64,000 nucleotides of DNA from CAZKCI01 sp964584165 (GTDB lineage Bacteria > Auribacterota > Erginobacteria > Erginobacterales > CAZKCI01). Below, piece after piece: positions 57,379-64,000 of this stretch. Position 1 is the first letter of the stretch. Every line of letters begins with the position of its first letter. A program made the translations under genes and the position numbers. The notes under the pieces were generated by a model. The model saw nothing but the letters and a program-made list of their open reading frames with translations, was not told where the DNA came from and searched no databases. Where the stretch lies: assembly GCA_964584165.1 (NCBI GenBank), contig CAZOYW010000002.1, positions 84,825-148,824 of the forward strand, in the 5' to 3' direction.

Positions 57379-60229
57379 TTTTGTTCTCTAATGCCTTCCC
57401 CAGGACCTCGCTGAGGTCCTTGATCTTGTAGGGCTTGGCGATCGCGCCGGCGAAGCCGTGGGCGGCGGAGTCGGCCATGACCGGGGAGACGGCGTAGCCG
57501 CTGGAGACGATGATCTTCGCCACGGGATCGAGCTCGCGGATCTTCGCCGCCGCCGCCACCCCGTCGAGATCGCCGGGGATGGTCAGGTCCATGATCACCG
57601 CCGCGAAGGGGGTTCCCCCCTTCCGCCTCTCCGCGTAGAGAGCGATCGCCTCCGAGGACCCCCGGGCGGTCTCCGGCTCGTAGCCCAGATGGGAGAGGAT
57701 CTCCGCCGCCACCCCGCGGACCGTCTCCTCGTCGTCCACCACCAGGATCCGTCCGCTCCCCTGCCGCGGCGGCAGATCCGCCTCGACCTCCGGCGACCTC
57801 TCCGCTCCCGGAGAGGCGGGGAGGCGGATGACGAAGGTGGTCCCGCGGCCGATCTCCGAATCGACCGAGATCAGTCCGCCGTGGCTCTTCACGATCGAGT
57901 AGGCGATCGCCAGTCCCAGCCCGCTCCCCTTCTGCTTGGTGGTGAAGTAGGGGTCGAAGACCCGACAGAGATGCTCGGGGCGGATGCCGGCCCCCTGGTC
58001 GGCGATCTCCACCACGACGTAAGGCCCCGGGGGGAGGGGAAGGCCGGTCGCCGAATCCAGGACGAGGTTGGCGGCGCGGATGGCGAGGACTCCCCCCCCG
58101 TTCGTGGCCTGGACGGCGTTGAGCAGGATGTTGTTGATCACCTGGGAGATCTGGCCTTCGTCCATGTCCACCGGCCAGAGGTCGTCGGGAACGTCGATCC
58201 GGCGCTCGAGGCGGGAGCCGTGGAGGACGAATTCCGCCGACTCCCGGAGGAGGGCCGTGAGGTCCCCGACCCGCTTCACCGGGGCGCCGCCGCGGGAGAA
58301 GGTGAGCAGCTGCTGGGTCAGGGCCTTGGCCCGCAGGCAGGACTTTTCCGCCTCGGCCAGCGCCTGGGCGATCTTGGAATTCGCGGGCGCCATCAGGTGG
58401 CCGAGGGAGAGGTGGCCGAGGATGCCGGTGAGGATGTTGTTGAAGTCGTGGGCGATCCCGCCGGCGAGGAGACCCACCGAGTCGAGCTTCTGCGCCTTCA
58501 GGATCTCGGCCTCCATCTGCCTCTTCTCGGTGACGTCCGTGCAGCAGCCGATCATCCGGAGGGCGGAGCCGTCCTCCGCCCAGAGGGCGGTGCCGTGGTC
58601 CTGCCAGTGGCGGTAAGACCCGTCCTTGGCCCGAACCCGGTACTCCTGGTCCCACTCCCGCCGCCGCTCCAGGTGATCCCGGAGGGCGGCGGCCACCCGA
58701 GCGCGGTCCTCGGGGTGGAGGGCCCCCTCCCAGGCCTCGAGCGTCCGGGGGAACTCGCCCGAATCGTAGCCCAGGGCCCGGTCGATGTTGCCGAGCCACT
58801 CCAGCCGTCCGCCCGGGATGTCCCAGTTGTAGATCAGGTCGCTGCTGGACTGGGCCGCGATCCGGAAGATCTCCTCGCTCCGGCGGAGTTCGTCCGTCCG
58901 CTCCCGGACCAGGTCCTCCAGCCGCCGCCGGTACCTCTCCAGCTCCTCCTCGGTCCGGCGCCGGGACGTGATCTCGTCTACCATCTCGATCGCGGCCACC
59001 ACCTTGCCCCCGGCGTCGGTGATCGGGGAGGAGATGATCCGGTAGTTGACGACCGTGTCCCCGGCCGGGGTCTCGGTGACCGCCTCGTGGACCTGGCCGT
59101 CCCGGAGGGTGAGGATGGTGGGGCAGTAGGAGCAGGGAGCCTCCCGGGGGGGACGGTTGAAGGCGCGGTAACAGAGCGGGGCGGCGTCGGTGTCGATCGC
59201 GGGGAACCAGCGGCGCATCTGGGCGTTGAGCATCAAGATCTTCATCTCCGGGCTGATCATGGAGATGCCGATGGCGCTGCTGTCAACCACGGCCCGGAAC
59301 TTCTTCTCGGAGGCGGCGAGCTCCGCCGTCCGCTCCTCCACGAGCCTCTCCAGGTTCCGGCGGTAGTTCTCGATCTCCGCCTCCGCCCGCTTGCGCTCGG
59401 TGATATCGGTGATCACGCCCAGGATCGCTTTCCCGCCCCGGAAATCGATCAGGCGGGTGGAGATGATCGCCTCGCGCCGCTCCCCCGACTTGGTCCGGAG
59501 CGCGTATTCTATCGGCTGGACCTCTTCCCCCTCCCGGTGGCGCCGGAAGGCGTCCCGGATGACCCGGTGGGAGTCCGGGTCGATCAGGTTCATGAAGTCG
59601 AAGCCGTCGGAGTAGAAATCGCCTCGGGAATAGCCCATCTGATTCACGCAGGCGGGGTTGGCGTAGACCACCTTCCCCCCCTGGTTGATGAAGATCATGG
59701 CCGGAGACTGCTCGGCGAGGGCGAGGAAGGTACGCTCCGATTCCTGGAGAGCCTGCTCGGTCCGGCGCTGCTCGGTGAGGTCGCGGCGGGTGCTCAAGGC
59801 GAAGGGGCGCCCGTCGATCTCGATCAAGGTCAGGCTGACCTCAACTTCCCGCTCGGTTCTGTCCGGGCCGACCACGCGATCGACGAAGACAGCGGACCCT
59901 TTCTTCGACAGAAGGTCGCGGATTTCCCTGGACCGCTTCTCCCGATCCGGGCCCAAAAGCTCCAAGGGCGGAAGGTTGAGGAGCTCCCGGCGAGAGCGGC
60001 CGAGGAAACGGGCCGCCGCCCCATTGGCCTCGACGATGGCGGAGGGGAGGAGGTCTTTCCCGAGGGCGAAGAGCAGGATGGGGTCGCGCGCGGGCCCGAA
60101 GACGGCGCGGAAATAAACTTGGATGTCGCCGGTGATGGAGAGCCGGGCGCGGGCTCCGCTTTTTCCCGCGGCCTCTTCTCGCTTCCGGGGAGAGGGCTTC
60201 CTCCCTGCCGTCCTTAACCGGGCGCTCAT
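57374..60229 (-). CDS. Soluble multi-PAS hybrid histidine kinase with receiver
   Basis: The 951-residue protein starts at ATG 60229, overlapping the rlmD stop. It has about four PAS domains (boundaries near DLTEQRR, DITERKR, DEITSRR and DVTEKRQ) joined by coiled coils. The kinase core has the H-box GGIAHDFNN (His594), N-box VINNILLNAVQA and G-boxes DQGAGI and GSGLGLAI. A C-terminal receiver has phospho-acceptor Asp881 (IMDLTIPG). No membrane helix is visible, so it senses a cytoplasmic signal. CSYCP in the third PAS could bind a ligand or metal. No output regulator is adjacent. Confidence 0.9.
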   Translation of the reverse strand: MSARLRTAGRKPSPRKREEAAGKSGARARLSITGDIQVYFRAVFGPARDPILLFALGKDLLPSAIVEANGAAARFLGRSRRELLNLPPLELLGPDREKRSREIRDLLSKKGSAVFVDRVVGPDRTEREVEVSLTLIEIDGRPFALSTRRDLTEQRRTEQALQESERTFLALAEQSPAMIFINQGGKVVYANPACVNQMGYSRGDFYSDGFDFMNLIDPDSHRVIRDAFRRHREGEEVQPIEYALRTKSGERREAIISTRLIDFRGGKAILGVITDITERKRAEAEIENYRRNLERLVEERTAELAASEKKFRAVVDSSAIGISMISPEMKILMLNAQMRRWFPAIDTDAAPLCYRAFNRPPREAPCSYCPTILTLRDGQVHEAVTETPAGDTVVNYRIISSPITDAGGKVVAAIEMVDEITSRRRTEEELERYRRRLEDLVRERTDELRRSEEIFRIAAQSSSDLIYNWDIPGGRLEWLGNIDRALGYDSGEFPRTLEAWEGALHPEDRARVAAALRDHLERRREWDQEYRVRAKDGSYRHWQDHGTALWAEDGSALRMIGCCTDVTEKRQMEAEILKAQKLDSVGLLAGGIAHDFNNILTGILGHLSLGHLMAPANSKIAQALAEAEKSCLRAKALTQQLLTFSRGGAPVKRVGDLTALLRESAEFVLHGSRLERRIDVPDDLWPVDMDEGQISQVINNILLNAVQATNGGGVLAIRAANLVLDSATGLPLPPGPYVVVEIADQGAGIRPEHLCRVFDPYFTTKQKGSGLGLAIAYSIVKSHGGLISVDSEIGRGTTFVIRLPASPGAERSPEVEADLPPRQGSGRILVVDDEETVRGVAAEILSHLGYEPETARGSSEAIALYAERRKGGTPFAAVIMDLTIPGDLDGVAAAAKIRELDPVAKIIVSSGYAVSPVMADSAAHGFAGAIAKPYKIKDLSEVLGKALENKI

Positions 60230-61452
60230 CGCCCGCACCCCTCGGCCGGGGCGCGATCCGCAACCCCGCCGGCGCCGCCCCGCCTCCCCTTTCTCCGGAA
60301 GACGCCGACCGTTTCGAGGTGGGGGGTGTGGGGGAAGAAGTCGAAGGGGCGGATCGACTCGAGCTCATAGCCGTCGAGGAAGAGGGCGGCCTCCGGGAAG
60401 AAGGACTCCGGGCGGCAGGAGGAGTAGATGAAGGTGCGGGGGGCGAGCTCGGCGATGCGCTTCAAGACTTTCGTTCCCATGCCGCTGCGGGGCGGGTTGG
60501 CCACCGCCACGGCTATTGTATCCCGCCAGCGCCAAGCGTTGTCAAGGAGGACCCGCCGGGCCGGCCCGGCGATGAAGACGGCGTTCTCCGACCGGTTGAG
60601 GCGGGCATTGAGGCGGGCGTTTTCGACCGTCGCCTCCTCCCGCTCGATCCCGTAGACCGTCCGCGCCCGGCGGGCGAGGAGGAGGCTGATCGGGCCCAGC
60701 CCGCAGAAGACGTCGAGGGCGTCCTCCTCCCCGGAGAGGGCGGCGGCGCCGTCGAGATGGCGGTAGAACTCGGGAAGGAGGAAGACGTTGACCTGGAAGA
60801 AGGAGAAGGGGGGGATGCGGAAGCGCCAGAGAGCGACGGTCTCCTCCAGATAGCCGGGGCCGTCGAGGAGGAAGGTCCGCTCTGGGATCACCGCGTCGGA
60901 GACGGAATCGTTGACCGTGTGGATCAGTGTGGATACGGGCCGGGGAAGCCCGAGCCCGGCGAGGCCGGCCTTCAGCCCGTCCCAGTCCGGCTCGCCCCCG
61001 GAGGTGGTGATCAGGTTGACCAGGAGGCCCGGGCCGTTCTTCTCCTCCCGGAGCACGAGGTTCCGCCAGAAGCCGGCTCGGCGGTAGGGGTGGTAGGCGG
61101 GGAGATTGCTCTTTCGGGCGAACTCCCTGATCGCGGAGAGGACGGGACCGGCGGCGGGGGAGAAGATCCGGCATTCCGCGAGGTCCACCAGCTCCTTCTT
61201 CCTCGCCGCGTGGTGGAGGCCGCAGACGATCCGTCCGTCCCGTTCCCCGAAGGAAAACTCCATTTTGTTCCGGTAATGCCAGAGGACGGGGGAGGGGACG
61301 GGGGGAAGGATGACCGGGGGGAGGCCGTGCGCGGCCCGGAGTTCCTCGAGGCTCTCGGCCTTGGCCGCGAGCTGGTCGGCGTAGGGGACGTCCTGGGTCC
61401 GGCAGCCCCCGCACTCCCCGAAGTGGCGGCAGATCGAAGCCGGCTCGTTCAT
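60226..61452 (-). CDS. rlmD: 23S rRNA uracil-C5 methyltransferase (RlmD/TrmA family)
   Basis: The 408-residue enzyme methylates a uridine of RNA using SAM. The [4Fe-4S] ligands CRHFGECGGC and the later DLAEC are present, the SAM site is LDVFCGLGPISLLLA, and the catalytic Cys is in YSSCRPESF. The TRAM domain usual at the N-terminus is missing, so it is a short form. Whether it is RlmD, RlmCD or TrmA cannot be decided by reading. Confidence 0.85.
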   Translation of the reverse strand: MNEPASICRHFGECGGCRTQDVPYADQLAAKAESLEELRAAHGLPPVILPPVPSPVLWHYRNKMEFSFGERDGRIVCGLHHAARKKELVDLAECRIFSPAAGPVLSAIREFARKSNLPAYHPYRRAGFWRNLVLREEKNGPGLLVNLITTSGGEPDWDGLKAGLAGLGLPRPVSTLIHTVNDSVSDAVIPERTFLLDGPGYLEETVALWRFRIPPFSFFQVNVFLLPEFYRHLDGAAALSGEEDALDVFCGLGPISLLLARRARTVYGIEREEATVENARLNARLNRSENAVFIAGPARRVLLDNAWRWRDTIAVAVANPPRSGMGTKVLKRIAELAPRTFIYSSCRPESFFPEAALFLDGYELESIRPFDFFPHTPHLETVGVFRRKGRRGGAGGVADRAPAEGCGR

Positions 61453-61469
61453 CGGCTCCCGGCAGGATA

Positions 61470-61615
61470 TTTAACCGCGAATCTCACGAATCCACGCGAA
61501 TCTTCCCGCCTGCGCCCCCCGCGGCGTCGCCGCGGAGGCGACGGTTTCCTCGGCTGATGATTCGCGCCTGCGCGCTGTAGCGCTACGGCGCGCAAGCGCG
61601 AGATTCGCGGTTAAT
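61470..61615. repeat. AACCGCGAATCTCACGAATC hairpin with inner palindromes
   Basis: TTAACCGCGAATCTCACGAA (61470) pairs with GAGATTCGCGGTTAA (61600-61614). Inside are GGCGTCGCCGC and CGCGCTGTAGCGCTACGGCGCG stems. The stop codon of the next gene (61611-61613) is in the right arm. No gene in 61453-61610. Confidence 0.75.
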
Positions 61616-62045
61616 GGAGTTCCTTCCCGCGGAGGGCGAGGGGGGGCGAGAGGATTTCCGAGAGGACGATCCCCTGGATCAGGGGATCGTTCGAAAAGGC
61701 GAGGGAGGATTCGTCGAAATGATGCTCCTCTGCCGGACGGAGGAATCCGGATCTGCCCGCCGGCGCTGCCGGCGGTTGGGGAAGGTGGGCAGGCGCGGCG
61801 GGGGGCGGGGGCGGGCGGGGGGCGCGCTTTGTCGCCACCGGCGGCCGGCCGGCGGCCTTCTCCTTCGCGGCCTCGCGCAGGGTATCAAGGAGGTCGCTCA
61901 TCCCCTCCTCGCGCTTCGCCCGCTCCGGGCCCCGCCCCAGGACTTGGTCGGAGGGATCGGGCTGTCCCTTGAGCCTCCGGAAGACGTTGAAGAGGAAGGC
62001 GAGGACGAAGAAGATCCAGATCCACCAGGAAAGGTTGGAAGACAT
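61611..62045 (-). CDS. Small membrane-anchored hypothetical protein
   Basis: The 144-residue protein has one N-terminal helix (WWIWIFFVLAFLFNVF), a charged segment (MSDLLDTLREAAKEKAAG), a Pro/Ala-rich linker and a C-terminal motif FSNDPLIQGIVLSEILSPPLALR. The last motif looks conserved, since similar QGIVLSEILGPP ends occur in small uncharacterised proteins of other phyla as I recall. Function unknown; the neighbouring floA and nfeD suggest a membrane role. Confidence 0.65.
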   Translation of the reverse strand: MSSNLSWWIWIFFVLAFLFNVFRRLKGQPDPSDQVLGRGPERAKREEGMSDLLDTLREAAKEKAAGRPPVATKRAPRPPPPPAAPAHLPQPPAAPAGRSGFLRPAEEHHFDESSLAFSNDPLIQGIVLSEILSPPLALRGKELH

Positions 62046-62110
62046 GATGTTCGCTCGCCGGTGGATTCTAGAGTGACACGAGTCCTTCGATTGATCCCGG
62101 GAAAATTCGA

Positions 62111-62230
62111 AATCCGAAGCTCGAAATCCGAAACAAATTCGAATATCTAAATTAGAAACCGCGGGGCGCCGGCCATCGGGCCGTTTGGAATTTCGAATTT
62201 GTTATTTTGTTTCGGATTTCGAGCTTCGGA
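62111..62230. repeat. Long CGAAATCCGAAGC hairpin, 30-bp arms
   Basis: TCCGAAGCTCGAAATCCGAA and the following CAAATTCGA (62113-62142) pair fully with 62193-62230 apart from one eight-base bulge (TTATTTTG). Each arm is itself made of the repeated word CGAAATCCGAA. It separates the small membrane protein from the floA 3' end. Confidence 0.85.
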
Positions 62231-62239
62231 TTTTTTTTC

Positions 62240-63268
62240 CTACTCCTGCTTCTTCCCCTTCTCCCCGAGCGTGGAGATGGCGTCCCGCATGCCCGTGTCG
62301 GACTGGATGTTCTTCATCCGGTAGAAGTCCATGATCCCCATGTTCCCCTTCCGGAAGGCCTCGGACATGGCCCGGGGGACCTCGGCCTCGGCCTCCACCA
62401 CCCGCGCCCGCATCTCCTGGACCTTGGCTTTCATCTCCTGCTCGTAGGCGACCGCGGTCGCCCGCCTCCCCTCGGCCTCGGCCTGTCGGAGTTTCTTGTC
62501 CGCCTCCGCCCGCTCGGTTTCGAGGAGGGCGCCCACGTTGGCCACTTCCCGGGCGCCGGAGACGCCGGCCACCGAGACGTCGGCGATGTCGATGGAGACG
62601 ATCTCGAAGGCGGTCTGGGAGTCCAGCCCGCTGTCCAGCACCCGCTTGCTGATGTGGTCGGGGTTCTCGAGCACGTCCTTGTAGGAACCGGAGGACCCGA
62701 TCGCGCTCACGATCCCCTGGCCGACCCGGGCGATGATGGTGTCCTGGGTGGCGCCGCCCACCAGGCGGTCGAGGTTCGCCCGCACGGTCACCCGGGCCTT
62801 GACCAGGAGGCGGATCCCGTCCTTGGCCACGGCGTCGAGCATGGTCGTCCCCTTGGAGGGATCGGGGCAGTCGATGACCCGGGGGTTGACCGAGGTCCGC
62901 ACCGCCTCCTCGATGTCGCGCCCCGCCAGGTCGATCGCGCAGGCCCGCTTGAAGGTGAGGGGGATGGAGGCCTTGTCGGCGGCGATCATGGCCCGGGTCA
63001 CCTTGGCCACGGAGCCCCCGGCGAGGTAGTGGGCCTCGAGCTCGTTGGTGCCGACGTTGAGTCCGGCCTTGGTGGCCATGATCTTGGCGTCCACGATCAC
63101 CACCGGCTTGATGCCCCGGAGTTTCATCCCCACCAGGTTGAAGATGGCGACGTGCGCCCCCGCTGCCAGGGCCCGGATCCAGACCTTAAGGAAGTAGAAG
63201 AAGAAGCCCAGAAAAATCAGGCCGATGACCACCAGAACCATGACGATAAAAGCGCCGACGGGCTGCAT
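62240..63268 (-). CDS. floA: Flotillin-like protein FloA
   Basis: A 342-residue membrane scaffold with an N-terminal hairpin helix (FIVMVLVVIGLIFLGFFFYFL), a PHB/SPFH domain (VVIVDAKIMATKAGLNVGTNELEAHYLAGG) and a C-terminal Glu/Ala coiled coil (ERAEADKKLRQAEAEGRRA). It organises membrane microdomains. The gene pair with nfeD is the usual arrangement (B. subtilis yqeZ-floA). Confidence 0.95.
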   Translation of the reverse strand: MQPVGAFIVMVLVVIGLIFLGFFFYFLKVWIRALAAGAHVAIFNLVGMKLRGIKPVVIVDAKIMATKAGLNVGTNELEAHYLAGGSVAKVTRAMIAADKASIPLTFKRACAIDLAGRDIEEAVRTSVNPRVIDCPDPSKGTTMLDAVAKDGIRLLVKARVTVRANLDRLVGGATQDTIIARVGQGIVSAIGSSGSYKDVLENPDHISKRVLDSGLDSQTAFEIVSIDIADVSVAGVSGAREVANVGALLETERAEADKKLRQAEAEGRRATAVAYEQEMKAKVQEMRARVVEAEAEVPRAMSEAFRKGNMGIMDFYRMKNIQSDTGMRDAISTLGEKGKKQE

Positions 63269-63281
63269 GTTTCCCTCCTGG

Positions 63282-63755
63282 CTAACCCCGATGGGACGAC
63301 TGTTTCACCACGACCCGGCTTCCCTCCACCGCCACGACCGCCACCTTCTCCCCCGCCGGGACATACTCGCCGCCGGTGACGACGTCGATCCGCCGGCCCC
63401 CGATCTCCGCGAGCCCGGCCGGCCGCAGGGCGCTCAGGGCGGTGCCGCTTTTGCCGAGCAACCCCATGAGGCCGTCGCCGCCGGAGACGAAGCCGGTCTC
63501 GCTCGCCTCCAGGACCAGCTTTTTCCCCGTCCGGGAGCGGGGGAAGGCCTTGACCGCGAGGTAAACCGCCCCCAGGGTCACGGCCATCGTGCCGCCGAGC
63601 CACCAAAGTCCGAAGACGGTTCCCTCCCGGAAGGCGAGGACGACCCCGGAGAGAAGCGCGATCCCCCCGAGCGTGCCGATGACCGCCCCGGGCAGGAAGA
63701 TCTCCAGGCAGAGCATGATCAGCCCGACTATGGTGAGGGAGACGATCCAGGTCAT
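63282..63755 (-). CDS. NfeD family membrane protein
   Basis: A 157-residue protein with three to four helices (LTIVGLIMLCLEIFLPGAVIGTLGGIALL, FGLWWLGGTMAVTLGAVYLAV) and a C-terminal OB-fold (GLLGKSGTALSALRPAGLAEIGGRRIDVVTGGEYVPAGEKVAVV). It lacks the N-terminal ClpP-like protease of long NfeD. It is 13 bases upstream of floA and co-transcribed. Confidence 0.92.
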   Translation of the reverse strand: MTWIVSLTIVGLIMLCLEIFLPGAVIGTLGGIALLSGVVLAFREGTVFGLWWLGGTMAVTLGAVYLAVKAFPRSRTGKKLVLEASETGFVSGGDGLMGLLGKSGTALSALRPAGLAEIGGRRIDVVTGGEYVPAGEKVAVVAVEGSRVVVKQSSHRG

Positions 63756-63860
63756 GGGAATGCGGGATCAGCCTCGGCCAGCGCGGGCGGGCCGGGGCTT
63801 GGTGTTTAAGCCTTCGCTCGTTTTTAAATGTCCGCAGCGCCGGCCTGCCCGCCGCCGCTG

Positions 63861-63915
63861 TAGGCCCGGACTGGGTCCGGGCGCGCCGGGCCGCCGGTTC
63901 ACAGAACCGGCCTAC
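63861..63915. repeat. TAGGCCCGGACT / CCGGTTCACAGAACCGG composite repeat
   Basis: A single copy of the composite seen in tandem at 19033-19180, with TCCGGGCGCG and CCGGTTCACAGAACCGGCC. It lies between nfeD and the right-edge gene. Confidence 0.8.
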
Positions 63916-63932
63916 AAACCGCGTCGGGCCGT

Positions 63933-64000
63933 TTACCTGGTGACGGGGGTGTCGCCCGCGCCGCCGAAGGAGAAGCGGGTGACGCCGGAGATCGCCCAGA
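63933..64000 (-). CDS. C-terminus of a second FG-GAP-like repeat protein
   Basis: The last 22 codons (WAISGVTRFSFGGAGDTPVTR and stop at 63933-63935) match the end of the repeat protein at 54480 (WEIRGITAFCFGQLGDLPLSR). The gene enters from beyond the right edge. Paralogue identity rests on this short stretch only. Confidence 0.6.
   Translation of the reverse strand, partial: WAISGVTRFSFGGAGDTPVTR

Noticed and set aside
13435..62230. Word-repeat hairpins as insertion sequences or transposon remnants
   Set aside because: No transposase frame, no constant terminal inverted repeats and no target-site duplications could be seen; the words differ from site to site.

Overview
The window reads as a very GC-rich (by eye well above 60 percent) chromosomal scaffold from an uncultured Gram-negative-type bacterium. 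Lipoproteins, outer-membrane barrels ending in Phe, a rod-shape PBP2/RodA pair and an L,D-transpeptidase support a diderm envelope. No tRNA, rRNA, CRISPR array, transposase or phage gene was seen. A run of 100 N inside a tandem repeat shows a draft, probably metagenome-derived assembly. The gene mix (Mrp-linked group 4 [NiFe] hydrogenase, FloA/NfeD, TIGR03960-type radical SAM, dockerin-like ending, palindrome-rich spacers) resembles candidate phyla around the PVC/Omnitrophota part of the tree, but I cannot place it by reading alone.

Layout. 1-6.2 kb: minus-strand ClpX-like ATPase (partial), amidohydrolase, SGNH hydrolase, MORN-type protein and a lipoprotein, plus one plus-strand outer-membrane barrel. 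6.3-11.6 kb: a nickel locus (nikR, outer-membrane porin, nikMN-cbiQ-cbiO, larE). 11.7-30.3 kb: housekeeping genes (mrdA-rodA, two radical-SAM-linked genes, rng, rplU-rpmA-obgE-proB, nadD-rsfS, argS, aminotransferase, nfo, leuS). 30.3-35.9 kb: membrane and envelope genes (M50 protease, Spy-like protein, LysM/YkuD transpeptidase) and the assembly gap. 36.0-50.2 kb: a Rex-headed hydrogenase/antiporter locus. 50.3-54.2 kb: a ribbon-helix-helix regulator with pstSCAB. 54.5-57.3 kb: two secreted proteins. 57.4-63.8 kb, minus strand: hybrid histidine kinase, RlmD, small membrane protein, FloA and NfeD. The window closes with the tail of a second FG-GAP-like repeat protein.

How the genes work together. 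The Rex operator and promoter at 35975-36027 precede rex and 17 co-directional genes. These encode NAD(P)H-type diaphorase subunits of the sulfhydrogenase beta/gamma kind, a CooF/HycB-like ferredoxin, a membrane-bound group 4 [NiFe] hydrogenase, an Mrp-type Na+/H+ antiporter module and a maturation protease. The likely physiology is NADH-sensed, ion-coupled hydrogen turnover. The NikR-linked uptake locus would supply the nickel, and larE adds a second nickel-cofactor use.

The most unusual feature is the intergenic DNA. Spacers are filled with short degenerate words repeated in tandem and then repeated again as the reverse complement, giving large hairpins built from words such as TGACACC, ACGTTACACGTT, CAGTGATCAG, CACGAATCTC and AGGAAGCC. 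Others are near-perfect palindromes that duplicate the end of the upstream gene in inverted form. Stop codons, and once a start codon, lie inside the arms. They occur between most hydrogenase subunit genes but not between the translationally overlapping mnhEFG or nik genes.
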